From: Psychroflexus aurantiacus
GTDB taxonomy: Bacteria > Bacteroidota > Bacteroidia > Flavobacteriales > Flavobacteriaceae
Direction: 5' to 3'
NCBI RefSeq assembly: GCF_010820555.1
Contig: NZ_JAAIKD010000001.1
Location: forward strand, 1-64,000
DNA: 64,000 nt
Program-made: the position numbers and the translations under genes
The notes under the pieces: generated by a model
What the model was told of the DNA's origin: nothing
The model's database searches: none
The model's input: only the letters and a program-made list of their open reading frames with translations
In this document: piece after piece, positions 54,833 through 63,898 of the stretch
How the letters are laid out: the number at the start of each line of letters is the position of its first letter
Numbering within the stretch: the first letter of the stretch is position 1

Positions 54833-54841
54833 TCGCTTGAA

Positions 54842-55447
54842 ATGAGAGAGGATATTCTACATAAGGCGGGCGATTTATTTTTGGAATTCGGTTTCAAAAG
54901 CGTCACTATGGACCACCTGGCCCGGGAGCTTGGCGTGTCCAAAAAAACCATTTACGAATATTTCACCAATAAGTCAAACCTGGTTGAGCAGGTTGCCTAC
55001 TTCATCCGCGACCGCATTCATGCCGAAATTGATTTGGTTCAGTTGAAAAATCTTGATCCCATCGAAGAGATGATAGAGATCAAGCGCGTCGTGATGAAAC
55101 GCCTTAAAAACGAAAAAACCTCTCCACAGTTTCAGTTTCAGAGATACTATCCTAAGATTTACGCTAAAATGCGAGAGTCTCAAGTTTGTAAAATGGAAGA
55201 CTGCATTGGCAAAAATATTGAACGGGGCGTTGACGAAGGTTATTACAGGAAAGACATTCATAAGGTGTTTACCTGTAGAATTTATATTGCCGGCATGCTC
55301 AATTTGAAAGATGAAGAACTCTTCAAAGACAGCCACCTTAGCCCTAAAGAACTTTACGAAGAATTTTTAAAATACCATCTGCGCAGCATTGTAGATGCCA
55401 AAGGGCTACAACGCCTTATCGAACTCGAAAAACATTTGCTAGAATGA
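54842..55447 (+). CDS. TetR/AcrR-family transcriptional regulator
   Basis: A 201-residue repressor starting at ATG 54842 (MREDILHKAGDLFLEFG). The helix-turn-helix is MDHLARELGVSKKTIYEYFTNKSNLV near 24-50. The C-terminal ligand domain is helical and unremarkable. It is the first gene of a four-gene efflux operon (overlap of four bases with the TolC gene) and likely binds the palindrome at its own promoter. The inducer is unknown. Confidence 0.9.
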   Translation: MREDILHKAGDLFLEFGFKSVTMDHLARELGVSKKTIYEYFTNKSNLVEQVAYFIRDRIHAEIDLVQLKNLDPIEEMIEIKRVVMKRLKNEKTSPQFQFQRYYPKIYAKMRESQVCKMEDCIGKNIERGVDEGYYRKDIHKVFTCRIYIAGMLNLKDEELFKDSHLSPKELYEEFLKYHLRSIVDAKGLQRLIELEKHLLE

Positions 55448-56811
55448 GAACATTGATTTTAGGTTTACTTCTATGTACCTTTTTAGGGCTATCTGCACAA
55501 CAGGCAGAACCACCCAAAAGCTATGAATTTACGCTTCAGCAAGCGATAGATTTTGCCATTGACAGCAGTTATGCGACCATCAATGCCAGACGCGATGTCG
55601 CTATTGCGCTTAAGCAAAAATGGGAAACCACAGCTGACGGTCTCCCGCAAATTGATGGTGCGGTAAATTATGAATATAATGCCATCATAAGACAAACTCC
55701 ACTTCCCGGTGAGATCGTTGGTGGCGAACCGGGGACCTTCGTGCCCGTTCAGTTCTCTCCAAGGCAAAACATGAATGCTTCCGTCACCTTGAATCAGTTG
55801 ATTTTTGATGGATCGTACATCGTTGCTTTGCAGGCCGCTAAAACCTTTCTGCAGTATTCAGATAATGCAGAGACGCGCACAAAACTGGAGGTCAGGAAAG
55901 ACGTGGTGAGTGCTTACGGCAATGTGCTGCTCACTCAAAATTCCATAAACATCATTGAAAACAACCTGAAAACTGCTAAAGAGAATCTGTACGAAACGCG
56001 TAAGATTTATGAAAATGGCTTAGCTGAAGAAGAGGATGTAGAGCAGTTACAAATCACTTATCAGCAGTTACAAAGTCAGTTGAACAATGCTCAGCGTATG
56101 AGCGCTATTTCTAAGGAAAGTCTGAACATGGTTCTGGGCTTACCCGTTTCAACTGAAGTGATTTTGTTGGAAGATTTGGAGAATTTAGCCAATAGAGAAG
56201 TTCTGGAAGCTGAGGTCTTAGCCGATGAGCTTCAAATAGAGAATACCATTCAATTTAAAATCGCCGACAATCTGGTAAAACAACGGGAACTGGAAATGAA
56301 GCTTGAAAAAAGCAAAGCCTTGCCCAGTCTTTCCGCTTTCGCTAACTACGGACAAACCAGTTTTGGTGATGATTTTGAATTCTTTTCTTCCCGAGCAGAA
56401 TGGTTTGAATTTTCAACCATCGGTGTAAGTCTGAATGTTCCTATTTTCAGTTCGCTTCAGCGGAGTGCCAGAACACAAAAGGCAAAAATTGAAATGAAGA
56501 AGGCGGAAACTCAGAAAACCCAGGCGATCAACCAGATCAAGCTTCAGCTAAATTCGGCTAAGAGCAATTTTGAATTTGCTGTCGATAACTACGAGTTATC
56601 CAAGAAAAATTTAGCCCTAGCCGAGCGCATAGAATATAAAAACCAGATCAAATTTAAAGAAGGTGTGTCTTCCAGTTTTGAGCTAAGACAGGCGCAGCAA
56701 CAGCTTTACGCTGCACAAAACGAACTACTACAATCCATGCTGGATATCATTAATTCTAAAGCAGAAATCGAAAAAATCATCAATACTCCGTTTACAAATT
56801 TTGAAAAATAG
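55444..56811 (+). CDS. TolC-family outer-membrane efflux channel
   Basis: A 455-residue channel protein with signal peptide (LLLCTFLGLSAQ). Helical hairpin repeats of the TolC domain are visible: TLQQAIDFAID, VRKDVVSAYGNVLLTQNSINII and RIEYKNQIKFKEGVSSSFELRQAQQQL near the C-terminus. It pairs with the downstream membrane-fusion protein and RND pump. The overlap with tetR is four bases, so it is translated with the regulator. Confidence 0.92.
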   Translation: MRTLILGLLLCTFLGLSAQQAEPPKSYEFTLQQAIDFAIDSSYATINARRDVAIALKQKWETTADGLPQIDGAVNYEYNAIIRQTPLPGEIVGGEPGTFVPVQFSPRQNMNASVTLNQLIFDGSYIVALQAAKTFLQYSDNAETRTKLEVRKDVVSAYGNVLLTQNSINIIENNLKTAKENLYETRKIYENGLAEEEDVEQLQITYQQLQSQLNNAQRMSAISKESLNMVLGLPVSTEVILLEDLENLANREVLEAEVLADELQIENTIQFKIADNLVKQRELEMKLEKSKALPSLSAFANYGQTSFGDDFEFFSSRAEWFEFSTIGVSLNVPIFSSLQRSARTQKAKIEMKKAETQKTQAINQIKLQLNSAKSNFEFAVDNYELSKKNLALAERIEYKNQIKFKEGVSSSFELRQAQQQLYAAQNELLQSMLDIINSKAEIEKIINTPFTNFEK

Positions 56812-56815
56812 ACTC

Positions 56816-57991
56816 ATGAAATATCTGAATTATCTACCCATTTTTTCCCTGTTCTTTTTGATGTCTTGTGGCCCCCAGGAAAAATCAGTTGAAGAAGTCC
56901 TTGAAAATGGAACGCAGGCTGAAATCGAGCAAAAGCGAAAAGCATTGAACACAACTCTGCTTGAACTGAAAAATAAGATCAAAACATTAGATGACAAATT
57001 ATCTGAATTTGAAAAGGATTACGCTTATGCTTTGGTAGAGGCGAGGGAATTACAGCCCAGAACGTTTAAGCATTATATCAAAATACTAGGAGAAGCGACA
57101 ACTGATGAAAATATTTTGATTTACCCGGAATTCTCCGGAAATCTTCAGGACATTTACATCAGCGAAGGCCAGGAAGTCAAAAAAGGGCAAAAATTAGCTA
57201 AAATTGACGATGGCGGGGTTTCCAATCAATTAGCAGAGTTGAAAGCTCGTCGAGATTTGGCTAAAACCCGCTTTGAAAGACAAAAACGCCTTTGGGACCA
57301 GAATATAGGTTCTGAAATTCAGTTTTTAGAAGCTGAAACCGCTTATGAGCAACTCAATAATTCTGTAAAACAGGTAGAAAGCCAGCTTAAAAAATCAGTT
57401 ATTTATGCTCCTTTCAATGGGAAAATTGATGAGATCATCACCGATCAGGGGCAGGTGGTTTCTCCAGGGCAAACGCCTATTTTCAGAATTTTGAATTTAG
57501 GTAAAATGTATATCAGTGCAAATGTGCCTGAAAATTATGTGGGGAGTATAGAGGTAGGGAGTGAAGCTATGGTTTCTTTTGGAGCTATCAACAAAACCTT
57601 TAAGAGTGAAGTGGTGCAAGTCTCCAGTAATATTTCACAAAACAACAGAAACTTCAGAGTAAAGGTAGCTATTCCAGACAGCATCGAATTCGTAAAGCCC
57701 AACCTCATTGCCACTATAGAAATAAACAATTACAAAACAAGCGGAGCTATCGTTATTCCTGAGGATATTCTCAGAGAAAACGCCCAGGGACAAGCCTTTA
57801 CATTCGCACTCGCTATGGAAAATGATAGTCTGGGTGTTGCCCAGTTCAGAGAATTGAAACTCGGCAAACGCTATGAGGGTGAGATTGAAGTCCTGGAGGG
57901 CTTGAAGGCTTCAGACATCATCGTTACTGAAGGCGCAAGAACGATTAAGAAAGGAGAAAAAGTCAAAGTTTTAAACTTTCAAAAGAACTAA
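56816..57991 (+). CDS. RND efflux periplasmic adaptor (membrane-fusion protein), lipoprotein
   Basis: About 391 residues. Start is ATG 56816, five bases after the TolC stop. A lipoprotein signal is visible with Cys in FFLMSCGPQ. Then a coiled-coil region (AEIEQKRKALNTTLLELKNK), the biotinyl-like lipoyl half-motif VKKGQKLAKIDD near 125, a second hairpin and the C-terminal barrel. It should link TolC and the inner-membrane pump. The coiled coil before the lipoyl half is unusually placed at the N-terminus. Confidence 0.9.
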   Translation: MKYLNYLPIFSLFFLMSCGPQEKSVEEVLENGTQAEIEQKRKALNTTLLELKNKIKTLDDKLSEFEKDYAYALVEARELQPRTFKHYIKILGEATTDENILIYPEFSGNLQDIYISEGQEVKKGQKLAKIDDGGVSNQLAELKARRDLAKTRFERQKRLWDQNIGSEIQFLEAETAYEQLNNSVKQVESQLKKSVIYAPFNGKIDEIITDQGQVVSPGQTPIFRILNLGKMYISANVPENYVGSIEVGSEAMVSFGAINKTFKSEVVQVSSNISQNNRNFRVKVAIPDSIEFVKPNLIATIEINNYKTSGAIVIPEDILRENAQGQAFTFALAMENDSLGVAQFRELKLGKRYEGEIEVLEGLKASDIIVTEGARTIKKGEKVKVLNFQKN

Positions 57992-57994
57992 TTA

Positions 57995-60900
57995 ATGGCA
58001 AAGAAAAACACCTATAAAGAATTTGGCATCTCCTCCTGGGCAATAGACAATAAAATGACGGTTTATGTCATTATTGCTATCATTTTATTTGGAGGTATCA
58101 TGGCTTATTACAATATGCCGAGAGAAGACTTCCCCGAAGTTGTAGAAACCAAAATATACATAAGTTCTGTACAGCCAGGGACTTCAGTTGAAGATATAGA
58201 GAAGTTCATCACAGAACCCCTGGAAGAAGAGTTTAAGGATGTAAAAGGGGTAAGAGAAATCACCTCCTCGACCATGCAGGACTATTCCATGGTCATTGTG
58301 GAGTTTGAAGAGGATGTAGAGGTCCAGACTGCAAAGCAACTTATCAAAGACAAGGTAGACCAGGTCAAATCTGAAACCACCTGGCCTACCTTAGATAATG
58401 GTGCCAAGGTAGAACCCAATGTCTTTGACCTTAATCTTTCGGAAGAGATTCCTATTTTAAATATCAGTTTTACAGGGAATTTCAACAAACAGCAATTAAA
58501 GGATTACGCCGAGCATCTTCAGGATAAAATTGAACTTCTACCTCAGATTAAAGAAGCCAGAATACGAGGGATAGACGATAAGGAAGTAGAAGTGGCTGTG
58601 GACATTTACAAAATGTCTGCTATGCAGGTTAGCTTCAATGATGTTATAACCGCCATCCGAAATGAAAATAAAAATATTTCTGGCGGTAGTATTATATCCC
58701 AGGGTATTGAAAAAACAATACGGGTTTTGGGGGAAATAGAATCTCCCGATGAACTCAACAACATCGTCATCAAAAATGACGGTGGTGAAGTCTATCTAAA
58801 AGATGTGGCTGATATAAATTTCCATACCAAAGATCCATCAACCTTTGCCAGAAATTACGGGGAACCTGTTGTGATGCTCGACATCAAAAAAAGGTCCGGC
58901 AAAAATATGATTGAGGCCATAGAAGAAATCAAAACTATTGTGGATAAGGAGAGGGCGTCCTATTATCCAGATAATTTGAACATCAGCCTATCCAACGATC
59001 AATCCATCAAAACCGAAAATCAGGTCAATGACCTGGTGAATAATATCATCTTTGGTGTTCTGCTTGTTATCATTGTATTGATGTTCTTCCTGGGTCTTAG
59101 AAATGCCCTTTTTGTGGGCGTAGCCATACCCATGTCAATGCTTTTATCGCTTATTATTTTATCAAGCTTAGGTTTTACATTGAATACAATGGTACTCTTT
59201 GGACTGGTGATGGGACTTGGTATGCTGGTAGACAATGGCATTGTAGTGGTAGAAAACGTCTATTCTCTCATGGACCAGGGCATGAGCAGAACGGCTGCAG
59301 CAAAGCAAGGCATCGGAGAAATCGCCTGGCCTATTATTGCTTCAACAGCAACCACTTTAGCGGCTTTCTTTCCTCTGGGACTATGGCCGGGAACCATTGG
59401 CAAATTCATGATTTATTTTCCCATCACCCTCTCTGTAGTGCTCGGCTCTTCTCTTTTTGTTGCTTTGGTGATCAACGCCATGCTGACTTCAGAATTTATG
59501 AAAGTAAAAGAAAATAAACTGAAAGATAAACAGGTGATTCGCTGGAGTTTGATTTTGCTGATTATTGGTATTTCTTCCTTAATTGCCGGTTTTGCCTTGG
59601 ATATTGGGGTGTTAAGAGGTGTGGGGAACCTGGCTATTTTAGCTTCGATTTTGCTTTGGGTTTATAAGCTATTTCTGCTTAAAGCCATTTATTTTTTTCA
59701 ATTCAGATCGCTTAAAAGATTAGAAAATTTCTATGAAAAATCATTAAAATATGCCCTTCGCAAACGAAATGCTTATCTGTTTTTTTTCGGAACCCTGGGA
59801 ATTTTGATTCTATCCTTTGCTTTGGTGGCTGTCGTTCAGCCTAAAGTGTTATTCTTTCCTGAAAATCAGCCCAATCAAATCATGGCTTATATCGAATATC
59901 CTGAAGGCACTAATATTCATAAAACCAATGCCCTAACCAAAAAAGTGGAAGAGCGTGTTTTTGAAGTTATCAAAAAATATGAAGATGAAGACGGTTACAA
60001 CTTCATGGTGGAATCTGCTATTTCCCAGGTGGGAAAAGGTGCTGGAAACCCTATGAACAGTATCGGCCAGGTTAATGATATGCCCAATCGAGGTAAGGTC
60101 ACCTTGTCTATGCGTGAATTCAAACTGAGAAGGGGTGTGAAAAGCAGCAAGGTTTTGGGGGAAGTTCGTGATGCCGTTAAAGGATTTCCCGGGGTTTCCA
60201 TTATTGCAGAAAAAGACCAGGCTGGACCTCCTTCAGGCTACCCTATCAATATTGAACTCAAAGGAGAGGACTATAATCTTATGCTGGCAGAAGCTAAGCG
60301 TATGTCCGAATTCATTAATGAAACGGGCATAGAAGGAATTGAAGAACTGAAAATTGATGTCAATAAATCAAAGCCGGAACTGGACGTGGTGGTCGATAAA
60401 TTAAAGGCAGGAAAACTAGGAATCTCTTCTGCCCAGGTGGGACAGGTGATCAGAAGATCTGTATTTGGAGAAGAGGCTTCAACCTATAAAGCCAATGAAG
60501 AAGATTATCAAATCAATGTCAGATTTAATGAAGAATTGAGGTACGATGAGAATGCGATTTTCAACCAGCCTGTCACCTTTAGGAATACTAAAGGGCAAAT
60601 TATACAGGTACCTATTTCTGCTTTAGTAAAAACTCAACCCGCTTCAACCTTTTCTGCCATCAAGAGAAAAGACCTGAAGCGTGTCATTACCATTTATTCC
60701 AACGTGCTTGGGGGTTACAATGGTAACGAAATCGTAAGTCAGCTGGAACAGGAACTAAAGTATTTCGATTTGGAAGAAAGTATCGGTTATAAATTTACGG
60801 GTGAACAGGAAAAACAGGATGAGAATTTAAACTTTTTAATCAAAGCGCTTTTGCTAGCTATTGGTGGAATTCTGCTAATCCTTGTGGCGCAGTTCAATTC

Positions 60901-61459
60901 CATTTCGAAGCCTATCATCATCTTAATGGCCGTAGTCTTAAGTCTGGGTGGCGTGTTTTTTGGCCTGAGCATTTTTCAAATGGATTTTGTCATCATTATG
61001 ACGATGATGGGTATTATTTCACTGGCAGGAATTGTCGTCAATAACGCTATTGTGCTGGTCGATTATACTCAGATTTTAATCGATCGCCGAAAGGAAAAAC
61101 TGGATATGGAAGATGATGAAATGCTGACCAGGCAGCAGTATTTTGAGGAAATCGTTGCCGGAGGAAAGTCTCGTCTTCGTCCGGTTTTGCTTACGGCAAT
61201 CACCACCGTATTGGGATTGATTCCGCTGGCAGTCGGTTTAAATGTTGATTTTTTCGGACTCTTTATAAATTATGCGCCCGATATTTATATCGGTGGAGAC
61301 AATGTTATTTTCTGGGGACCCCTGGCCTGGACTGTTATCTTTGGGTTAATTTTCGCGACCTTCTTAACCCTGATCGTCGTTCCGGTTATGTTCTATTTGG
61401 TGACTCGCGCTAAATTAAAATTCAAAAAACAACCCGAAACCACCAGTGTCTCGTCCTAA
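57995..61459 (+). CDS. RND-family multidrug efflux permease
   Basis: A 1154-residue pump of the HAE-1/AcrB class with 12 membrane segments in two halves and large periplasmic loops. Recognisable regions: MPREDFPEVVETKIYISSV (N-terminal), GLVMGLGMLVDNGIVVVENVY (helix 4 region, essential Asp) and LAGIVVNNAIVLVDYTQIL (second half). Uses the proton gradient to export hydrophobic compounds. The TM4 sequence has the Asp needed for proton coupling. It closes the efflux operon four bases after the adaptor. Confidence 0.94.
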   Translation: MAKKNTYKEFGISSWAIDNKMTVYVIIAIILFGGIMAYYNMPREDFPEVVETKIYISSVQPGTSVEDIEKFITEPLEEEFKDVKGVREITSSTMQDYSMVIVEFEEDVEVQTAKQLIKDKVDQVKSETTWPTLDNGAKVEPNVFDLNLSEEIPILNISFTGNFNKQQLKDYAEHLQDKIELLPQIKEARIRGIDDKEVEVAVDIYKMSAMQVSFNDVITAIRNENKNISGGSIISQGIEKTIRVLGEIESPDELNNIVIKNDGGEVYLKDVADINFHTKDPSTFARNYGEPVVMLDIKKRSGKNMIEAIEEIKTIVDKERASYYPDNLNISLSNDQSIKTENQVNDLVNNIIFGVLLVIIVLMFFLGLRNALFVGVAIPMSMLLSLIILSSLGFTLNTMVLFGLVMGLGMLVDNGIVVVENVYSLMDQGMSRTAAAKQGIGEIAWPIIASTATTLAAFFPLGLWPGTIGKFMIYFPITLSVVLGSSLFVALVINAMLTSEFMKVKENKLKDKQVIRWSLILLIIGISSLIAGFALDIGVLRGVGNLAILASILLWVYKLFLLKAIYFFQFRSLKRLENFYEKSLKYALRKRNAYLFFFGTLGILILSFALVAVVQPKVLFFPENQPNQIMAYIEYPEGTNIHKTNALTKKVEERVFEVIKKYEDEDGYNFMVESAISQVGKGAGNPMNSIGQVNDMPNRGKVTLSMREFKLRRGVKSSKVLGEVRDAVKGFPGVSIIAEKDQAGPPSGYPINIELKGEDYNLMLAEAKRMSEFINETGIEGIEELKIDVNKSKPELDVVVDKLKAGKLGISSAQVGQVIRRSVFGEEASTYKANEEDYQINVRFNEELRYDENAIFNQPVTFRNTKGQIIQVPISALVKTQPASTFSAIKRKDLKRVITIYSNVLGGYNGNEIVSQLEQELKYFDLEESIGYKFTGEQEKQDENLNFLIKALLLAIGGILLILVAQFNSISKPIIILMAVVLSLGGVFFGLSIFQMDFVIIMTMMGIISLAGIVVNNAIVLVDYTQILIDRRKEKLDMEDDEMLTRQQYFEEIVAGGKSRLRPVLLTAITTVLGLIPLAVGLNVDFFGLFINYAPDIYIGGDNVIFWGPLAWTVIFGLIFATFLTLIVVPVMFYLVTRAKLKFKKQPETTSVSS

Positions 61460-61512
61460 AAGATTTGGTAAATGTCTTATTTTGAATTAATTTTAAATAA
61501 AATCAATCACAG

Positions 61513-61809
61513 ATGACCAAATTTGGTGAACTTATTGATGAGCAAAAACCGATATTGCTCAACTTCTTTGCAGACTGGAGTGAGGATTGTGAAAATATTC
61601 ACGATCAGCTTAAAGATGTCAGTGCTGCTGTAGGAGATAAAGCCAAGCTTATAAAAATTGATGCTGAAAAGAATGCTCAGTTGGTTGAAGCTTTAAAGGT
61701 TAAAAAACTCCCGACTTATATGCTTTACAAAGGAGGTGAAATGGTATGGAGACAAAGCGGAAAGCTCGAAGCTAACGATCTTATCATCCTCCTCGAAGAC
61801 AATTCCTGA
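61513..61809 (+). CDS. Thioredoxin-like protein lacking the nucleophilic Cys
   Basis: A 98-residue thioredoxin fold: PILLNFFADWSEDCENI near 13-29, then KLIKIDAEKNAQLV, and the cis-Pro loop KKLPTYMLYKG near 67. The canonical WCxxC is WSEDC here, so the attacking Cys is Ser23 and only the resolving Cys26 remains. Normal redox chemistry is not expected, but it could bind thiols or act as a monothiol redox protein. No signal peptide. Follows the efflux operon by 53 bp. Confidence 0.85.
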   Translation: MTKFGELIDEQKPILLNFFADWSEDCENIHDQLKDVSAAVGDKAKLIKIDAEKNAQLVEALKVKKLPTYMLYKGGEMVWRQSGKLEANDLIILLEDNS

Positions 61810-61846
61810 AGCGAACTAAAGAAACTTCAAAATAATCTGTTTTAGC

Positions 61847-61877
61847 TTTGTCAAAATCAAAAATGGACTTATATTTG
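61847..61877 (+). promoter_or_regulatory. Flavobacterial-type promoter of tRNA-Ser (GCT)
   Basis: TTTG (61847-61850), 19-base spacer, then TATATTTG (61870-61877), a perfect TAnnTTTG. The tRNA starts 34 bp downstream. Confidence 0.7.
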
Positions 61878-61910
61878 CAACCGCAAAACGCGCAAGTTCT
61901 TAAAAACATT

Positions 61911-61994
61911 GGAGAGGTGGCAGAGTGGTAATGCAGCAGATTGCTAATCTGTCGACGGTTAAACGTCGCCAGGGTTCGAGTCCCTGTCTCTCCG
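61911..61994 (+). tRNA. tRNA-Ser (GCT)
   Basis: Class II fold of 84 nt. Acceptor GGAGAGG with TCTCTCC (one G-T pair) and discriminator G; anticodon loop TTGCTAA (61941-61947, anticodon GCT at 61943-61945); long variable arm GTCGACGGTTAAACGTCGCC; T-arm GGGTTCGAGTCCC. No CCA encoded. Confidence 0.95.
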
Positions 61995-62052
61995 CTGATA
62001 CATTAGATGAAGCGAGACCCATCTAGATCTATATAAAACTAATTACACCACT

Positions 62053-62130
62053 CGGGGTGTAGCGTAGCCCGGTCATCGCGCCTGCTTTGGGAGCAGGAGG
62101 TCGCAGGTTCGAATCCTGCCACCCCGACCA
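62053..62130 (+). tRNA. tRNA-Pro (TGG)
   Basis: Acceptor CGGGGTG/CACCCCG; D-arm GTAGCCCGGTCATCGC; anticodon loop TTTGGGA (anticodon TGG at 62088-62090) on CCTGC/GCAGG; T-arm GCAGGTTCGAATCCTGC. CCA is encoded at 62128-62130. A strong terminator follows. Confidence 0.95.
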
Positions 62131-62132
62131 AG

Positions 62133-62164
62133 AAAAGCCAGTAATCTTTTGATTACTGGCTTTT
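62133..62164 (+). terminator. Terminator after tRNA-Pro
   Basis: A perfect 14-bp stem AAAAGCCAGTAATC with GATTACTGGCTTTT (TTTT loop) followed by T-run. The tRNA-Ser and tRNA-Pro genes are probably one transcript. Confidence 0.93.
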
Positions 62165-62400
62165 TTAGTTATGAAATTTTGAAAGTGATAACTTTCATAA
62201 ATAGAATAGCTAAAAAAGGTATAAGCACCGATAGGTGCTGGCTTTTCCTGAGCAACACCCCCTACTCAGGATCACCGACCAAAGGGAGGTAATTCTGCTT
62301 CTAAAAGCTACTTAACTCCAATCATCAACTCAAAAGTAATTTCAACATATACATGGAGAGCGAAGATTCCTCCGAAGTCTCGGAGCTGTCAATCTTTTTA
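62165..62400 (+). other. Hairpin-rich noncoding stretch (possible RNA)
   Basis: After the tRNA terminator four stems occur in a row: GAAAGT-GATA-ACTTTC (62181-62196), AGCACC-GATA-GGTGCT (62224-62239), CCTGAG/CTCAGG (62247-62270) and CTCCGA-AGTC-TCGGAG (62370-62385), the last followed by TCAATCTTTTTATTTC. Two share the tetraloop GATA. No coding frame spans it. It could be a small structured RNA or the 5' leader of the next gene; no promoter is clear. Confidence 0.45.
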
Positions 62401-62541
62401 TTTCTTTGTCCTAAGCGGGATGTATCATGTTACTCTTCAGGTACATTTCATTTTAAAAAACACAAAACACTGATTATCATAAACTTATAATTTGTGGCAC
62501 AACCTTTGGTCTTAGGTCTTCATAACCTTAAAACCAATGTC

Positions 62542-63711
62542 ATGAAACGATTATTTATTTTACTCGTAGGATTTGTTTTTTTCGCCACATCTGTTTGGGC
62601 AAATCATTCAGGTTATGAAACTAACTCGAGATCCAATAATAGAAACTTCAATCAAAATCAGCCCTTTATTTTTATGGAAAATGGAATTGAATTTTCTGTT
62701 TTTGCTGATGGTCAGTTTGATTTTTTTATCCCCGGTTACGGCCCAAATGTATCTGTTGGATTTGACATCGCGAATGTAAATTTTAGTTTCAATTCTGGTT
62801 ATAATTATAATCCTTACATTCAGTATGACGATTATGGGGCTATTATACAGATACAAAATACGCCTGTCTTCTACGACTATTACGGGCGTATACATCAAAT
62901 AGGAAATATACTAATCGACTACAATACCTACGGCTTGGTAAGTAGAATTGGAGGTTTACAACTGTTTTACAGAAACCATAGGTTTTGGAGACAAAGCGGA
63001 TTTATAAATCATTCGAACAGGAGGTATGTCAGAAGACCCTGGCACAGGTATTATGCCATGCCTGTTGCTCAGTTCAGTTTGGTAAGCTTTCAGCCCTACA
63101 GACAGTTCTACAGCCCTGTAAGACATATTTACTACAGACCTTACGCCAACAACCATAGAGATTTTAATTTGAATAGAAGACATTCAAATGCAACCTACAG
63201 ATCTCAAAATACGAGATCGCAAAGATATGCGCAGGCACCGAGAAACAGCAGGGAAGAAAATATCAGGTCTAATGTTGAAAGGCATCACAGGGTCATTCAG
63301 GAAACCAGAAATTCCAGGAGGCCTCAAGTAAACCGCTCTACCGAAAGACATTCCAGATCAGTTTCAAAGGACTTGGACAGAACCCGGAGAGAGGAAACGC
63401 TAAGGACAAATAGAACAGCTCGGGTAGCAGATCCTGTAAGCAGGAGGAATCAGGTTTCCAGCCAGAGGAATAGAAATACAAATCAAAGAAGTGTATCTCA
63501 GAACTCCAGAAGAACGGAACAGCCTGGAATCAGGAACAGAAATGAGGTTTCCGGAAGGACCACGACTAGAAACCCTCAGGTAGATAGAAGAGAAACTAAA
63601 AGAAAGTCTGTCCAGACCAAAGCCTCGCCAATCTACAGAAACGCCTCTAAAGCACAAAGAAGTCCTAGATCTAAAGGCAATGCCCGAGGACAGAGGTCGA
63701 GAAATCAATAA
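62542..63711 (+). CDS. Secreted Arg/Asn-rich basic protein, hypothetical
   Basis: A 389-residue protein starting at ATG 62542 (MKRLFILLVGFVFFATSVWA, clear signal peptide). Residues about 40-165 are a compact aromatic- and Gly-rich domain (FMENGIEFSVFADGQF, YYGRIHQIGN, YGLVSRIGGLQLFYR). The remaining half (from about 170) is strongly basic and low-complexity: Arg, Asn, Ser and Gln-rich (NRRHSNATYRSQN, RNRNTNQRSVSQNSRRT). The basic tail could bind polyanions such as DNA or lipopolysaccharide. The family is unrecognised. Confidence 0.7.
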   Translation: MKRLFILLVGFVFFATSVWANHSGYETNSRSNNRNFNQNQPFIFMENGIEFSVFADGQFDFFIPGYGPNVSVGFDIANVNFSFNSGYNYNPYIQYDDYGAIIQIQNTPVFYDYYGRIHQIGNILIDYNTYGLVSRIGGLQLFYRNHRFWRQSGFINHSNRRYVRRPWHRYYAMPVAQFSLVSFQPYRQFYSPVRHIYYRPYANNHRDFNLNRRHSNATYRSQNTRSQRYAQAPRNSREENIRSNVERHHRVIQETRNSRRPQVNRSTERHSRSVSKDLDRTRREETLRTNRTARVADPVSRRNQVSSQRNRNTNQRSVSQNSRRTEQPGIRNRNEVSGRTTTRNPQVDRRETKRKSVQTKASPIYRNASKAQRSPRSKGNARGQRSRNQ

Positions 63712-63737
63712 AACTAAATCTAAAACTCAGTGATTTA

Positions 63738-63771
63738 CCCCTTTTTGGAACATTCCAAAAAGGGGTTTTTT
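63738..63771 (+). terminator. Terminator of the Arg-rich gene
   Basis: CCCCTTTTTGGAA (63738-63750) pairs with TTCCAAAAAGGGG (63753-63765) with a two-base loop, followed by TTTTTT. Confidence 0.9.
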
Positions 63772-63843
63772 GTTTTAGATAAGCTTCTTATTTTAAGCTC
63801 AAATGCATCCCAGAGTGGTTACCATGTCTAAACCTATGCAATA

Positions 63844-63874
63844 AAAAAACCACCTGCCTGAGGCAGATGGTTTT
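63844..63874 (-). terminator. Terminator of the rightmost (truncated) gene
   Basis: AAAACCA-C-CTGCC with GGCAG-A-TGGTTTT (63846-63874, one mismatch). On the minus strand it is followed by T residues. It lies 24 bp after the stop codon of the gene running in from the right edge. Confidence 0.75.
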
Positions 63875-63898
63875 CGTTTTAATGAAGGCGTCTAAATG

